Notes: a model not told the origin generated them from the sequence alone. Positions 1-8,251 are shown, counted from the first letter of the stretch. The stretch: DNA of 55,632 nt from Bacilli bacterium (GCA_016296185.1 JAEDJT010000005.1:1-55632); one strand, 5' to 3'. Numbers and translations: made by a program.

Positions 1-20
1 AAAAAAGACCATAAGGTCTA
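1..20 (-). terminator. Terminator of secG
   Basis: On the minus strand AGACC-TTAT-GGTCT is followed by a run of T. The stem overlaps the secG stop codon at 18-20. Confidence 0.75.
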
Positions 21-233
21 TTGTAAAAACATAATATAAGATATCACAATAAATGCAACTCCTAATACAACTGTTAATCTAGTAATAAATAATTCTAAAC
101 CACGTTCTTTTTGATTTTGGAATAATACTTCATTTCCTCCACCAATAATTTGACTTGCATCACTAGCTTTATTACTTTGAAATAAAACTAAAGCTATAAT
201 TAATATAGATATTACTAATAGTGCGATTTCCAT
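18..233 (-). CDS. secG: Preprotein translocase subunit SecG
   Basis: A 71-residue protein with two hydrophobic segments (about residues 3-19 and 50-70) separated by a polar loop holding the SecG signature: QSNKASDASQIIGGG followed by a phenylalanine-rich stretch. SecG is the small non-essential subunit of the SecYEG protein-conducting channel in the cytoplasmic membrane. The start at 233 is chosen because GGGAGTG lies just upstream; an in-frame ATG at 254 would add seven polar residues and lacks such a site. The gene ends at a hairpin terminator, so it closes its transcription unit. The family call is secure because length, topology and motif all fit. Confidence 0.93.
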   Translation of the reverse strand: MEIALLVISILIIALVLFQSNKASDASQIIGGGNEVLFQNQKERGLELFITRLTVVLGVAFIVISYIMFLQ

Positions 234-284
234 AAAGTCACTCCCATTTCTCATAATAATTTAACATATTACCTTGAATAAATC

Positions 285-313
285 AAGAAAAATAAGGCTT
301 TTAAAGCCTTATT
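285..313 (-). terminator. Terminator of the DUF308 gene
   Basis: A 10-bp inverted repeat (AATAAGGCTT / AAGCCTTATT, arms 291-300 and 304-313) is followed on the minus strand by TTTTTC. It overlaps the stop codon at 309. Confidence 0.7.
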
Positions 314-878
314 CAAATATTTTTAATAGTTGTTTTGCTCTTTTCTTAAATAACAAGCAATACATTACATCTAGTAATGAAGTTGCAATTAAGAAATAAC
401 CAGTTAATTTAGTAGCTAACATAAATGATGAAAATGGATTAATAATTACTACAACACCCATTATAATTTCTAATAAACAAATAAATCCAACTAAAGGATA
501 TATTTCATCATTATTTTTAAATAACTTAATTAAATAATGAATTTTATATAATGCATAGAATGTTAACCATAAACCAAAAAGAATTCCTAATAAAGATAAT
601 GTATCAAATGGATAAAAAATTCCAAATAAACCTAATACAATACTTGCAACAGAATTAACTATTTCACCTTTAAAAATTGTTGATGCTAAACCATCATATA
701 AATATCTAATTAAACTAAATAAACCATGTACTGTAATAACTGTTCCAACTAAAACTGAACAAACTTTAATAGAAAAATCAGTAAAATAAATTAATGAAAT
801 ACCTACCATAATATCGAACAAATACATAAACACAGTTATATTCATCAATCTATAAAATCTATTCATAATCTTATCCAT
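309..878 (-). CDS. DUF308 / HdeD-like multi-pass membrane protein
   Basis: A 189-residue protein made almost entirely of hydrophobic segments, about six predicted helices in three pairs, with short charged loops and a basic C-terminal tail (KKRAKQLLK). Repeated hairpins of the type 'hydrophobic-GLFGIFYPF-hydrophobic' and 'VVVIINPFSSF' are typical of the DUF308/HdeD family, whose biochemical role is not established; E. coli HdeD is linked to acid resistance. Start at 878 is supported by AGGAAGTG nine bases upstream. It is transcribed divergently from the FemAB gene from an overlapping promoter region. A second DUF308 protein is encoded at 41195-41896. Confidence 0.75.
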   Translation of the reverse strand: MDKIMNRFYRLMNITVFMYLFDIMVGISLIYFTDFSIKVCSVLVGTVITVHGLFSLIRYLYDGLASTIFKGEIVNSVASIVLGLFGIFYPFDTLSLLGILFGLWLTFYALYKIHYLIKLFKNNDEIYPLVGFICLLEIIMGVVVIINPFSSFMLATKLTGYFLIATSLLDVMYCLLFKKRAKQLLKIFE

Positions 879-900
879 ACTATATCACTTCCTATTGTTA

Positions 901-929
901 ATTTTATATCATAAACAAATATATTGCAA
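901..929 (-). promoter_or_regulatory. Leftward promoter of the DUF308 gene
   Basis: On the minus strand TTGCAA (924-929), 17 bases, then TAAAAT (901-906). The -35 hexamer is palindromic and is also the -35 of the rightward FemAB promoter. Confidence 0.6.
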
Positions 930-951
930 TAATTTTTAAATATGATATAAT
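924..951 (+). promoter_or_regulatory. Rightward promoter of the FemAB gene
   Basis: TTGCAA (924-929), 16 bases, then TATAAT (946-951). It lies 32 bases upstream of the FemAB start codon and shares its -35 with the divergent DUF308 promoter. Confidence 0.75.
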
Positions 952-982
952 ACTCTCTTATTTTGTAGAAAGGGGCATAAAA

Positions 983-2236
983 ATGAAGTTAAGAACATTA
1001 TCAATTTTCGAATTTGACGCATTTGCAGAAAAACATCCATTAGGTAGCTATCATCAAACTTCAAACTATGGAATGTTAATGTCTGAACAAGGATTAGATT
1101 ATGAACTAATTGGAATGATAGATAACAACAATGAAATAGTTGCTGCATCATTAATTATAATAAAGAAATTTAACTTTCTATATAAATATGCTTATGCTCC
1201 AAAAGGATTCTTAGTAAACTATTATGATTTTAATCAAGTAAAAGAATTTACAAAACTATTAAAGAAAAGATACCATAGTAAAAATATATCATTTATAAAA
1301 ATAAATCCAGAAATAGCGATTGGACAAGTAGATATTAAAAATAAACATATAAAATATAACAAAAATAAGCAAATAGAAAATACATTAAAAGAATTAAAAT
1401 TTAGAAAATTAGAAGGTAATAACAAATTCGATACTAAATTGCCAAAATTTAATTCAATAGTATTACTAAAAGAAACAAATATAAATACAATATCTAAAAA
1501 TGCTAGAAATAAAATAAACAAATGTAAAAAATATGGATTAACATTTGAAAAAGTTAAAAGAGATAAGATAGAAATACTATTTGATTTTATTAAAAATAAA
1601 AAAGATCATAATATAAATCACTACTATAATTATTACAATGCATTTAGTAAAAATAATTCAATAGATATATTCTTAGTTAAAATAAATTTTGAAATTGCAC
1701 TTATAAGCTTAAGAGAAAAATATGAAAAAGAATATCAAAGAAATCTTAAACTTGTAGATGAAGTAATGGAAAATCCAAGTAGTACAAATCTAAAAAAGAA
1801 ATTAGAATCAGATAAAACATTATCTTTATACAAAGATTCTATATCAGCAGTAACTATATACTTAAGAAATAATGAAGAAAAATATATAGCTGGAGCAATT
1901 ACAATAAAATATAAAAACAGAGTAAGCATATTAATAAGTGGATTTGATCAAGAATATAAATTCTTCAATGCAAATTACTTCTTACACAATGAAATAATTG
2001 AATATTACAAAGATGATTATGATTACCTAGATTTAAATGGAATTACAGGTGACTTCACATCAGATAATCCATATAAAGGATTAAATGAATTTAAATTAAA
2101 TTGGAACCCTGTATCATTTGAATATATTGGAGAATACGATTTTATAATAAACGAAGGTTTATATAAAAACTTAGAACAAAACGGAGTATTAACAAAAGAG
2201 TTTAAAAGAAAAGAAAAAAGTATTAATAAAAATTAA
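983..2236 (+). CDS. FemAB/FemX-like peptidoglycan bridge aminoacyltransferase
   Basis: A 417-residue protein with the FemABX layout: an N-terminal GNAT-like half beginning LSIFEFDAFAEKHPLGSYHQT and containing YAYAPKGFLV, a charged helical insertion around residues 235-275 (the coiled-coil arm of FemA), and a second GNAT half with ISGFDQEYKFFNANYFLHNEIIEYY and LDLNGITGDFTSDNPYKGLNEFKLNW. Family members transfer amino acids from aminoacyl-tRNA to the lysine of lipid II, building the interpeptide bridge at the inner face of the membrane. Which residue is added cannot be told from sequence. It is one of only three plus-strand genes here and has its own promoter. It ends in a terminator shared with the convergent serine hydrolase. 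Confidence 0.9.
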   Translation: MKLRTLSIFEFDAFAEKHPLGSYHQTSNYGMLMSEQGLDYELIGMIDNNNEIVAASLIIIKKFNFLYKYAYAPKGFLVNYYDFNQVKEFTKLLKKRYHSKNISFIKINPEIAIGQVDIKNKHIKYNKNKQIENTLKELKFRKLEGNNKFDTKLPKFNSIVLLKETNINTISKNARNKINKCKKYGLTFEKVKRDKIEILFDFIKNKKDHNINHYYNYYNAFSKNNSIDIFLVKINFEIALISLREKYEKEYQRNLKLVDEVMENPSSTNLKKKLESDKTLSLYKDSISAVTIYLRNNEEKYIAGAITIKYKNRVSILISGFDQEYKFFNANYFLHNEIIEYYKDDYDYLDLNGITGDFTSDNPYKGLNEFKLNWNPVSFEYIGEYDFIINEGLYKNLEQNGVLTKEFKRKEKSINKN

Positions 2237-2246
2237 TACTTTTTTA
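2213..2246. terminator. Bidirectional terminator between convergent genes
   Basis: AAAAAAGTATTAAT-aaaa-ATTAATACTTTTTT has symmetric A and T runs, so it can stop transcription from both sides. It contains the FemAB stop (2234-2236) and the serine hydrolase stop (2244-2246). Confidence 0.8.
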
Positions 2247-3791
2247 TTTGTCATAAACACGTGAATGACATACTTTAATTCTATTAGAATAATATAACAT
2301 ATGTAAGTCATTAATTTTTAAATTAACATTTCTTACTTTACCTACAAAGTCTCCACTTTTCTCTTCAGTTAAGATTGAAACATAATATGGATGCTCACCA
2401 TAAACAACACCAATATTATGGAACATAGGAGCATATTCACCATATTTAGTGGCAGCTTCTACTCCATCCATAGATAAACCATTTTCATCAGAATTAACAA
2501 AATAAGATTTTAACTCTGCACCTAACTCAGGATATGTTTCAAAAAATAAATCAATATTTTTCATATAAATAATACCATCAGCAGTATTAATATATCCAAA
2601 ATTATCATTACCAGTAAGAGTCTTAGTAGCACCTAAACTATTACCAAAAGCTTTAAGATTACTATAACCTATATAATCAATTAACATTTGATGACATCCG
2701 TTATCAGAAACCATAACAGCATACTTAACCAAATCTCTAATAGTAACTTTTTCACCAACATTTAATTTACCAGTAAAAGCACTAGAAGAATTCTTATATT
2801 TTTTAGAATAAACTAAAGTATCATCAAGATTTATTTCACCTTTAGCAGCTTTTGTATAAATATATAAAGCATCTAAAGCTTTTATTGTACTAGCAGCATA
2901 ATAAACTTTACCAGAATTATAATTATAATTAAAACCATAATCCTTATCTAAATATTGAACAGAAACCTTCATAGAATTTAAATAACTATTTAAATTCGTT
3001 TTAGAATCAATAATTTCTTGCGTTTCATCAAATTCAGAATAAGGTAATTTTAAACAATCATCGTATTCCTTCTTAAGTTTTAACTTTTCTTCTTCTATTC
3101 TTAAAGCTTCACTTTGATTTTTTAAATATTCTTTTTTTGCTTCATATAAAGAATTTTTGTAATTAACTAACCAAACTCCAGTTACAATAATCATTGCTAC
3201 AATAACAATACAAATAATCATTTGAAACATCTTTTTATCAACAACTACTTTATTTCTAGTTTTTTTCTTTTCTACAACTTTAGGCAATTCCTTGATAATA
3301 TCAGTTTTCTCTGTAGGTTTATCAACAATTTGTTGAGTTTTTTGAGTATCAACTTTTTTTAGTATAGGTAAATCAATAACAGGTATTTCAGTTAATGTTT
3401 TAGAAGCATTATCTTGAACCTTTTTTGTTTTACTCTTTTTAGCATTCTTTTTAGCTAAAATCTTATCAAGTATTTCATCATTTGTAGTATCATTTATTTT
3501 TTTCTTTTCAATATCTTTCTTTAATTTAGGAAGATCTTTCTTTGAAACACTTTTACTCTTTTTAGCTCTTTTTTTATTCATTATTTGTTCTAATAATTCT
3601 TCACTAGATAAATCTTTTTTAGATTTTTCAGTTTTGTTATTAGTAACAGCTTTTTTTGATTTAATATTTTTACTATTTTTATTCTTCTTCTTATTTAAAA
3701 TTTGTTCTAGTAATTCATCATTACTAAGAGTAGATAAAGACTTATTCTTATTAACAGATTTATTTTTAGAGTTTAATTTTTTTTCCGCCAT
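2244..3791 (-). CDS. Membrane-anchored serine hydrolase (class A beta-lactamase-like fold)
   Basis: A 515-residue protein. Residues 1-185 are a lysine-rich, probably disordered cytoplasmic region; 189-209 form one membrane helix; 210-245 look like a coiled coil; 270-500 are an extracellular penicillin-recognising domain. Active-site motifs are visible: S301-T-I-K304 (SxxK), S362-D-N364 (SDN) and K449-Y-G451 in the place of KTG, followed by the usual HNIGVV and YYVSILTE strands. Family members include class A beta-lactamases and D,D-peptidase-like enzymes; a role in cell-wall metabolism is more likely than drug resistance given the large anchored form. The cytoplasmic tail carries three copies of an ELLEQIxxKK motif. 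The start at 3791 follows GGGTGATTCTT; a TATAAT box is 18 bases further up. Confidence 0.82.
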   Translation of the reverse strand: MAEKKLNSKNKSVNKNKSLSTLSNDELLEQILNKKKNKNSKNIKSKKAVTNNKTEKSKKDLSSEELLEQIMNKKRAKKSKSVSKKDLPKLKKDIEKKKINDTTNDEILDKILAKKNAKKSKTKKVQDNASKTLTEIPVIDLPILKKVDTQKTQQIVDKPTEKTDIIKELPKVVEKKKTRNKVVVDKKMFQMIICIVIVAMIIVTGVWLVNYKNSLYEAKKEYLKNQSEALRIEEEKLKLKKEYDDCLKLPYSEFDETQEIIDSKTNLNSYLNSMKVSVQYLDKDYGFNYNYNSGKVYYAASTIKALDALYIYTKAAKGEINLDDTLVYSKKYKNSSSAFTGKLNVGEKVTIRDLVKYAVMVSDNGCHQMLIDYIGYSNLKAFGNSLGATKTLTGNDNFGYINTADGIIYMKNIDLFFETYPELGAELKSYFVNSDENGLSMDGVEAATKYGEYAPMFHNIGVVYGEHPYYVSILTEEKSGDFVGKVRNVNLKINDLHMLYYSNRIKVCHSRVYDK

Positions 3792-3808
3792 AAGAATCAC
3801 CCAAAAAC

Positions 3809-3817
3809 ATTATACCA
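3809..3817 (-). promoter_or_regulatory. Extended -10 box of the serine hydrolase promoter
   Basis: TGGTATAAT on the minus strand, 18 bases above the start codon. No good -35 is seen because the region above is the tuf terminator. Confidence 0.55.
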
Positions 3818-3830
3818 TTTTTAAGCACAT

Positions 3831-3856
3831 AAAAAAAGTGAAGTAGCCTTCACTTT
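3831..3856 (-). terminator. Terminator of tuf
   Basis: AAAGTGAAG-GCTA-CTTCACTTT followed by T residues on the minus strand, 25 bases below the tuf stop codon. Confidence 0.85.
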
Positions 3857-3880
3857 TCTTTAAATTGTCATAAACTTCAA

Positions 3881-5047
3881 TTATTTAATAATTTCAGAAA
3901 CAACACCAGCACCAACAGTACGTCCACCTTCACGGATAGAGAACTTAGTACCGTTTTCTAATGCAACTGGAGCGATTAATTCAACAGTCATGTCAACATT
4001 ATCACCAGGCATAACCATGTCAGTACCTTCTGGTAATGTAATAACACCAGTAACATCAGTAGTTCTGAAATAGAATTGAGGTCTGTAGTTTGCGAAGAAT
4101 GGAGTATGTCTTCCACCTTCTTCTTTACTTAATACATAAACAGAACCTTTGAAAGTTGTATGTGGAGTAACAGTTCCAGGTTTAGCTAAAACTTGTCCTC
4201 TTTCAACTTGGTCTCTTGAAATACCACGTAATAATGCACCAGCATTGTCACCAGCCATAGCTGAATCTAATGATTTTCTGAACATTTCAATACCTGTAAC
4301 AACAGTTTTTTGAGTTTCTCTTAAACCAACGATTTCAACTTCGTCATTAATTTTTAATTCACCACGTTCAACACGTCCTGTAACAACAGTACCACGTCCT
4401 GAAATAGTAAATACGTCTTCAATTGACATTAAGAATGGTTTGTCAGTATCTCTTACTGGTTCATCGATGTATTCATCAACTGCAGCAATTAAATCTCTAA
4501 TAGATTGTTCAGCTTCAGGATCACCTTCAAGAGCTTTTAAAGCAGAACCTCTGATAACTGGACATTCAGTATCAAATCCGTATTCTCCTAATAATTCTCT
4601 AACTTCCATTTCAACTAAGTCTAATAATTCTGGATCATCAACTTGATCACATTTGTTTAAGTAAACAACGATTTTTGGAACACCAACTTGTCTAGCAAGT
4701 AAGATATGTTCACGAGTTTGAGGCATTGGTCCATCTGCAGCAGAAACTACAAGAATAGCACCATCCATTTGTGCAGCACCAGTAATCATGTTTTTTACGT
4801 AGTCAGCATGTCCTGGGCAGTCAACGTGAGCATAGTGACGTTTTTCAGTTTCATACTCAACGTGAGCAGTATTAATAGTAATACCTCTTTCTCTTTCTTC
4901 TGGAGCTTTATCGATATCAGCGTAATCTACGAAAGTTCCGAATAATTTTGTAATAGCAGCAGTTGTAGTTGTTTTACCATGGTCTACGTGTCCAATAGTA
5001 CCAACGTTAACGTGTGCTTTAGAACGGTCAAATTTTTCTTTTGCCAT
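3881..5047 (-). CDS. tuf: Translation elongation factor Tu
   Basis: A 388-residue GTPase that delivers aminoacyl-tRNA to the ribosome. G motifs are intact: GHVDHGKTTTTAAI (G1), RGITINTAHVEYE (G2), DCPGHADY (G3), NKCD (G4) and GSALKAL (G5), followed by beta-barrel domains 2 and 3. The start at 5047 (MAKEKFDRSK) has GGAGG nine bases upstream; a TTG two codons earlier is in frame but badly spaced. It follows fusA by 70 bases that contain its own promoter, so it can be made both from the str operon and independently. It ends in a strong terminator. Confidence 0.99.
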   Translation of the reverse strand: MAKEKFDRSKAHVNVGTIGHVDHGKTTTTAAITKLFGTFVDYADIDKAPEERERGITINTAHVEYETEKRHYAHVDCPGHADYVKNMITGAAQMDGAILVVSAADGPMPQTREHILLARQVGVPKIVVYLNKCDQVDDPELLDLVEMEVRELLGEYGFDTECPVIRGSALKALEGDPEAEQSIRDLIAAVDEYIDEPVRDTDKPFLMSIEDVFTISGRGTVVTGRVERGELKINDEVEIVGLRETQKTVVTGIEMFRKSLDSAMAGDNAGALLRGISRDQVERGQVLAKPGTVTPHTTFKGSVYVLSKEEGGRHTPFFANYRPQFYFRTTDVTGVITLPEGTDMVMPGDNVDMTVELIAPVALENGTKFSIREGGRTVGAGVVSEIIK

Positions 5048-5078
5048 TTTCAATTTCCTCCTTTATATATACATACAT

Positions 5079-5107
5079 ATTTTATCTAATGCTTGAACTA
5101 ATTTCAA
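5079..5107 (-). promoter_or_regulatory. Internal promoter of tuf
   Basis: TTGAAA (5102-5107), 17 bases, TAAAAT (5079-5084) on the minus strand, in the fusA-tuf gap. A CTTGAA-type inverted repeat overlaps the -35. Confidence 0.6.
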
Positions 5108-5117
5108 GTATTATTTA

Positions 5118-7190
5118 TTATTGAGCGCTGTTTTTCTTAATAATTTCATCAGCGATTGATTTTGGTACTTCTTCATAATGATCTTTTTCCATTTGGAAGT
5201 TACCACGACCTTGAGTATTTGATCTTAAGTCAGTCATGTAACCGAACATTTCACAAAGAGGAACCATTGCAGTAATTCTTAATGAGTTACCGATTGATTC
5301 TTGACTCATTGGTCTACCACGTCTAGAAGTTAAGTCTCCCATAACGTTACCCATGTATTCTTCTGGAACATCAACAACAACTTTCATTATTGGTTCTAGT
5401 AATACAGCTTTACATTTTTTAGCAGCTTCTTTTAATGCTAATGAAGCAGCAACTTTATATGCCATTTCTGATGAGTCTACATCATGGTAAGATCCGTCGA
5501 ATAATGTACATTTAACATCAACAACAGGGTAACCAGCGATCATACCACCAGCCATAGCTTCTTGTAATCCTTTGTCAGTTACTGGAATATATTCTCTAGG
5601 AACAGTACCACCAACAACTGCATCAACGAATTCATATCCTTTACCAGGATTTGGTTCGAATTTAACCCAAACATGACCATATTGTCCACGTCCACCTGAT
5701 TGTTTGATATATTTACCTTCACAATCAGCTGCAACAGTAATAGTTTCACGGTAAGCAACTTGTGGTCTACCTTGGTTAACTTCAATACCGAATTCACGTC
5801 TCATACGATCAACAATAATGTCTAAGTGTAATTCACCCATACCAGATAATACTGTTTGACCAGTTTCAATATCAGTTTTTACTCTTAATGTTGGATCTTC
5901 TTCAACTAATTTTTGAATAGCTAATGCCATTTTATCTTGATCATTTTTTGATTTTGGTTCAATTGCTATATCGATAACTGGTTCTGGGAATTCCATACCT
6001 TTCATTATAGCGAAATTCTTTTCATCACATAATGTATCAGCAGTTGTAGTATTTTTTAAACCTACAGCAGCAGCAATTTCACCTGCATATACTTCAGAAA
6101 TTTCTTTTCTTTGGTTAGCATGCATTTGTAAAATACGTCCGATTCTTTCTTTTTCACCCTTAGTAGAGTTCATAACATAAGAACCAGCAGTTAATTTACC
6201 AGAATAAACTCTGAAGAATGATAGACGTCCAACGAATGGATCTGTCATAATTTTAAATGCTAAAGCAGTAAATGGTTCATTATCACTTGGATGTCTCTTA
6301 ACATCATTACCATTTTTATCTACACAATCGATAGCTTCGATATCAGTAGGAGCTGGTAAATAATCAATAACAGCATCTAGTAATGTATGAGTGCCTTTAT
6401 TACCTAATGCATCAGCACATAATACTGGGAAGAATTCAACAGCTAAAGTAGCTTTTCTGATTGCATCTTTTAATTCAGCAACAGTAAATTCTCCACCTTC
6501 TAAATATTTTTCCATTAAAGCTTCATCAAATTCAACAACAGCTTCGATAAGTTTTGTTCTGTATTCTTCAGCTTTATCTTTCATATCAGCAGGAATTTCA
6601 ATTTCTTTTAATTCTTGCTTATCAGTACCATCATATTCGAAACCTTTCATTTCTACTAAATCTACATATCCAGTAAATTGATCTTCAGCTCCGATAGGTA
6701 ACATGATTGGAGCAGCGTTAGCTCCTAATCTATCTTTAATAGTTTTTAAACTGAAATAGAAGTCAGCACCCATTTTTTCCATTTTGTTTGCACAAATCAT
6801 TCTTGGAACTTTATATTCGTTTGCTTGTCTCCAAACAGTTTCAGTTTGAGGTTCAACACCAGCTTGAGCATCGATTAATGCAACAGCTCCGTCTAATACT
6901 CTTAATGATCTTTGAACTTCAATAGTGAAGTCTACGTGACCAGGAGTATCGATGATGTTTAATCTATAACCTTTCCAGTGGCATGTTGTAGCAGCAGAAG
7001 TAATTGTGATACCTCTTTCTTGTTCTTGTGCCATCCAGTCCATTTGAGATTCACCATCATGTGTTTCACCAATTTTATGAGTTATACCAGTTAGGTATAA
7101 AATTCTTTCAGTAGTTGTAGTTTTACCAGCATCGATGTGAGCCATGATACCGATATTTCTTAATTTATCTATTGTAACATCTCTTGCCAT
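5118..7190 (-). CDS. fusA: Translation elongation factor G
   Basis: A 690-residue ribosomal translocase of normal length. G1 AHIDAGKTTTTER (17-29), G2 around RGITITSAA, G3 DTPGHVDF (81-88), then domains II-V with GMGELHLDI and GRGQYGHV. The G4 guanine-specificity motif, normally NKMD, reads NKME here: residue 138 is encoded by GAA at 6777-6779. All other landmarks are canonical and the gene sits in the str operon 12 bases below rpsG, so it is judged the housekeeping EF-G rather than a paralogue. Confidence 0.98.
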   Translation of the reverse strand: MARDVTIDKLRNIGIMAHIDAGKTTTTERILYLTGITHKIGETHDGESQMDWMAQEQERGITITSAATTCHWKGYRLNIIDTPGHVDFTIEVQRSLRVLDGAVALIDAQAGVEPQTETVWRQANEYKVPRMICANKMEKMGADFYFSLKTIKDRLGANAAPIMLPIGAEDQFTGYVDLVEMKGFEYDGTDKQELKEIEIPADMKDKAEEYRTKLIEAVVEFDEALMEKYLEGGEFTVAELKDAIRKATLAVEFFPVLCADALGNKGTHTLLDAVIDYLPAPTDIEAIDCVDKNGNDVKRHPSDNEPFTALAFKIMTDPFVGRLSFFRVYSGKLTAGSYVMNSTKGEKERIGRILQMHANQRKEISEVYAGEIAAAVGLKNTTTADTLCDEKNFAIMKGMEFPEPVIDIAIEPKSKNDQDKMALAIQKLVEEDPTLRVKTDIETGQTVLSGMGELHLDIIVDRMRREFGIEVNQGRPQVAYRETITVAADCEGKYIKQSGGRGQYGHVWVKFEPNPGKGYEFVDAVVGGTVPREYIPVTDKGLQEAMAGGMIAGYPVVDVKCTLFDGSYHDVDSSEMAYKVAASLALKEAAKKCKAVLLEPIMKVVVDVPEEYMGNVMGDLTSRRGRPMSQESIGNSLRITAMVPLCEMFGYMTDLRSNTQGRGNFQMEKDHYEEVPKSIADEIIKKNSAQ

Positions 7191-7202
7191 ATTTTTATTC
7201 TC

Positions 7203-7670
7203 CTACCATCTATAATGAGCAAATGCTTTATTAGCTTCAGCCATTTTGTGAGTATCATCACGTTTTTTAACAGCTCCACCAACGCCATTTGCAGCGTCCA
7301 TTAATTCATTAGCTAAATTTATAGCCATACCTTTACCATTTCTAGTTTTAGCATAGTTAACAATCCAACGTAATGCTAAAGCTTGTGATCTTTCATCAGT
7401 AACTTCGATAGGAACTTGAACGTTAGATCCACCAACTCTTCTAGATTTGATTTCTAGTAATGGTTTAACGTTTTCTAAAGCTTTTGAGTAAACTTCAATA
7501 GGTTCTTCACCAGTTTTTTCTTTTATGATATCAAATGCTTCATATAAAATTCTTTCAGCAGTACCTTTTTTACCATCTTGCATAATTTGGTTGATTAATT
7601 TAGTAACTACTTTAGAACTGTATATTGGATCTGGTAATACATCTCTTTTAACTGCTCTTCTTTTACGCAT
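7203..7670 (-). CDS. rpsG: Ribosomal protein S7
   Basis: A 155-residue 30S head protein that nucleates assembly on the 3' domain of 16S rRNA. The sequence is standard for the family: MRKRRAVKRDVLPDPIY at the start, YEAFDIIKEKTGEEP, ENVKPLLEIKSRRVGGSNVQVP, and HKMAEANKAFAHYRW at the end. It is the second gene of the rpsL-rpsG-fusA-tuf operon, 34 bases below rpsL. Confidence 0.98.
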   Translation of the reverse strand: MRKRRAVKRDVLPDPIYSSKVVTKLINQIMQDGKKGTAERILYEAFDIIKEKTGEEPIEVYSKALENVKPLLEIKSRRVGGSNVQVPIEVTDERSQALALRWIVNYAKTRNGKGMAINLANELMDAANGVGGAVKKRDDTHKMAEANKAFAHYRW

Positions 7671-7704
7671 AATTTAATCTCCTTCCTTAATTATTGTTTA
7701 AATT

Positions 7705-8124
7705 CTATTTAGAATCTTTTGGTTTTTTAGCACCATATTTAGAACGACTTTGTTTTCTGTTAGCAACACCTTGAGTATCAAGTGTACCACGAATGATGTG
7801 ATAACGAACACCGATTAAGTCTTTAACACGGCCACCACGTACTAAAACAACACTATGTTCTTGTAAGTTATGTCCTTCACCTGGAATATAAGTATCTACT
7901 TCTCTTCCGTTTGATAATCTAACACGAGCAAATTTTCTTAAAGCTGAGTTAGGTTTCTTTGGAGTACGAGTACCAACTTTAGTACAAACTCCTCTTTTTT
8001 GTGGACTATTTTGAACAGTAGTTTTTCTTTCTTTTGAATTAAAACCTACGTTTAAAACAGGACTCTTACTTTTCTTAGTCTTATCTTTTCTGTTTTTTCT
8101 TACTAATTGATTTATAGTAGTCAT
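7705..8124 (-). CDS. rpsL: Ribosomal protein S12
   Basis: A 139-residue decoding-centre protein. The conserved loops TPKKPNSALRK and GEGHNLQEHSVVLVRGGRVKDL are present. In the second loop the nearly invariant proline of KDLPGVRYH is isoleucine here (residue 104, ATC at 7813-7815). That proline corresponds to E. coli S12 Pro90/91 by usual numbering, a position known for streptomycin-response mutations. First gene of the str operon, with a good promoter and a structured leader of about 90 bases. Confidence 0.98.
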   Translation of the reverse strand: MTTINQLVRKNRKDKTKKSKSPVLNVGFNSKERKTTVQNSPQKRGVCTKVGTRTPKKPNSALRKFARVRLSNGREVDTYIPGEGHNLQEHSVVLVRGGRVKDLIGVRYHIIRGTLDTQGVANRKQSRSKYGAKKPKDSK

Positions 8125-8141
8125 ATATGTCCTCCTCTCAT

Positions 8142-8200
8142 ATACACACTTCCTGGTGTATCGAATAATCTTTTAAATCAGGTTCTACCTAGGTAGAACC
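8142..8200 (-). promoter_or_regulatory. Structured 5' leader of rpsL with a perfect 20-bp palindrome
   Basis: Between the promoter and rpsL lie two inverted repeats. One is the perfect palindrome GGTTCTACCTAGGTAGAACC (8181-8200), able to fold as an 8-bp stem with a CTAG loop. The other is ATACAC / GTGTAT (8142-8147 with 8156-8161), 20 bases above the start codon. No run of T follows, so it is not a terminator. It could be a ribosomal-protein binding site or a protein-binding operator; function is inferred only from position. Confidence 0.55.
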
Positions 8201-8221
8201 AACATCTAAAATTGCACATAT

Positions 8222-8250
8222 AATATACCATTTACTTAAATTATTGTCAA
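8222..8250 (-). promoter_or_regulatory. Promoter of the rpsL-rpsG-fusA operon
   Basis: TTGACA (8245-8250), 17 bases, TATATT (8222-8227) on the minus strand. The consensus -35 and exact spacing make this a strong call. Confidence 0.85.
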
Positions 8251-8251
8251 C

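Noticed and set aside
2244..3791. Acquired beta-lactamase resistance gene
   Set aside because: The protein has a long cytoplasmic tail, a membrane anchor and a non-standard KYG in place of KTG, and lies among core genes; a cell-wall enzyme is more likely.
4440..4945. Open frames on the plus strand opposite tuf
   Set aside because: Shadow frames of the highly conserved tuf gene, without ribosome sites.
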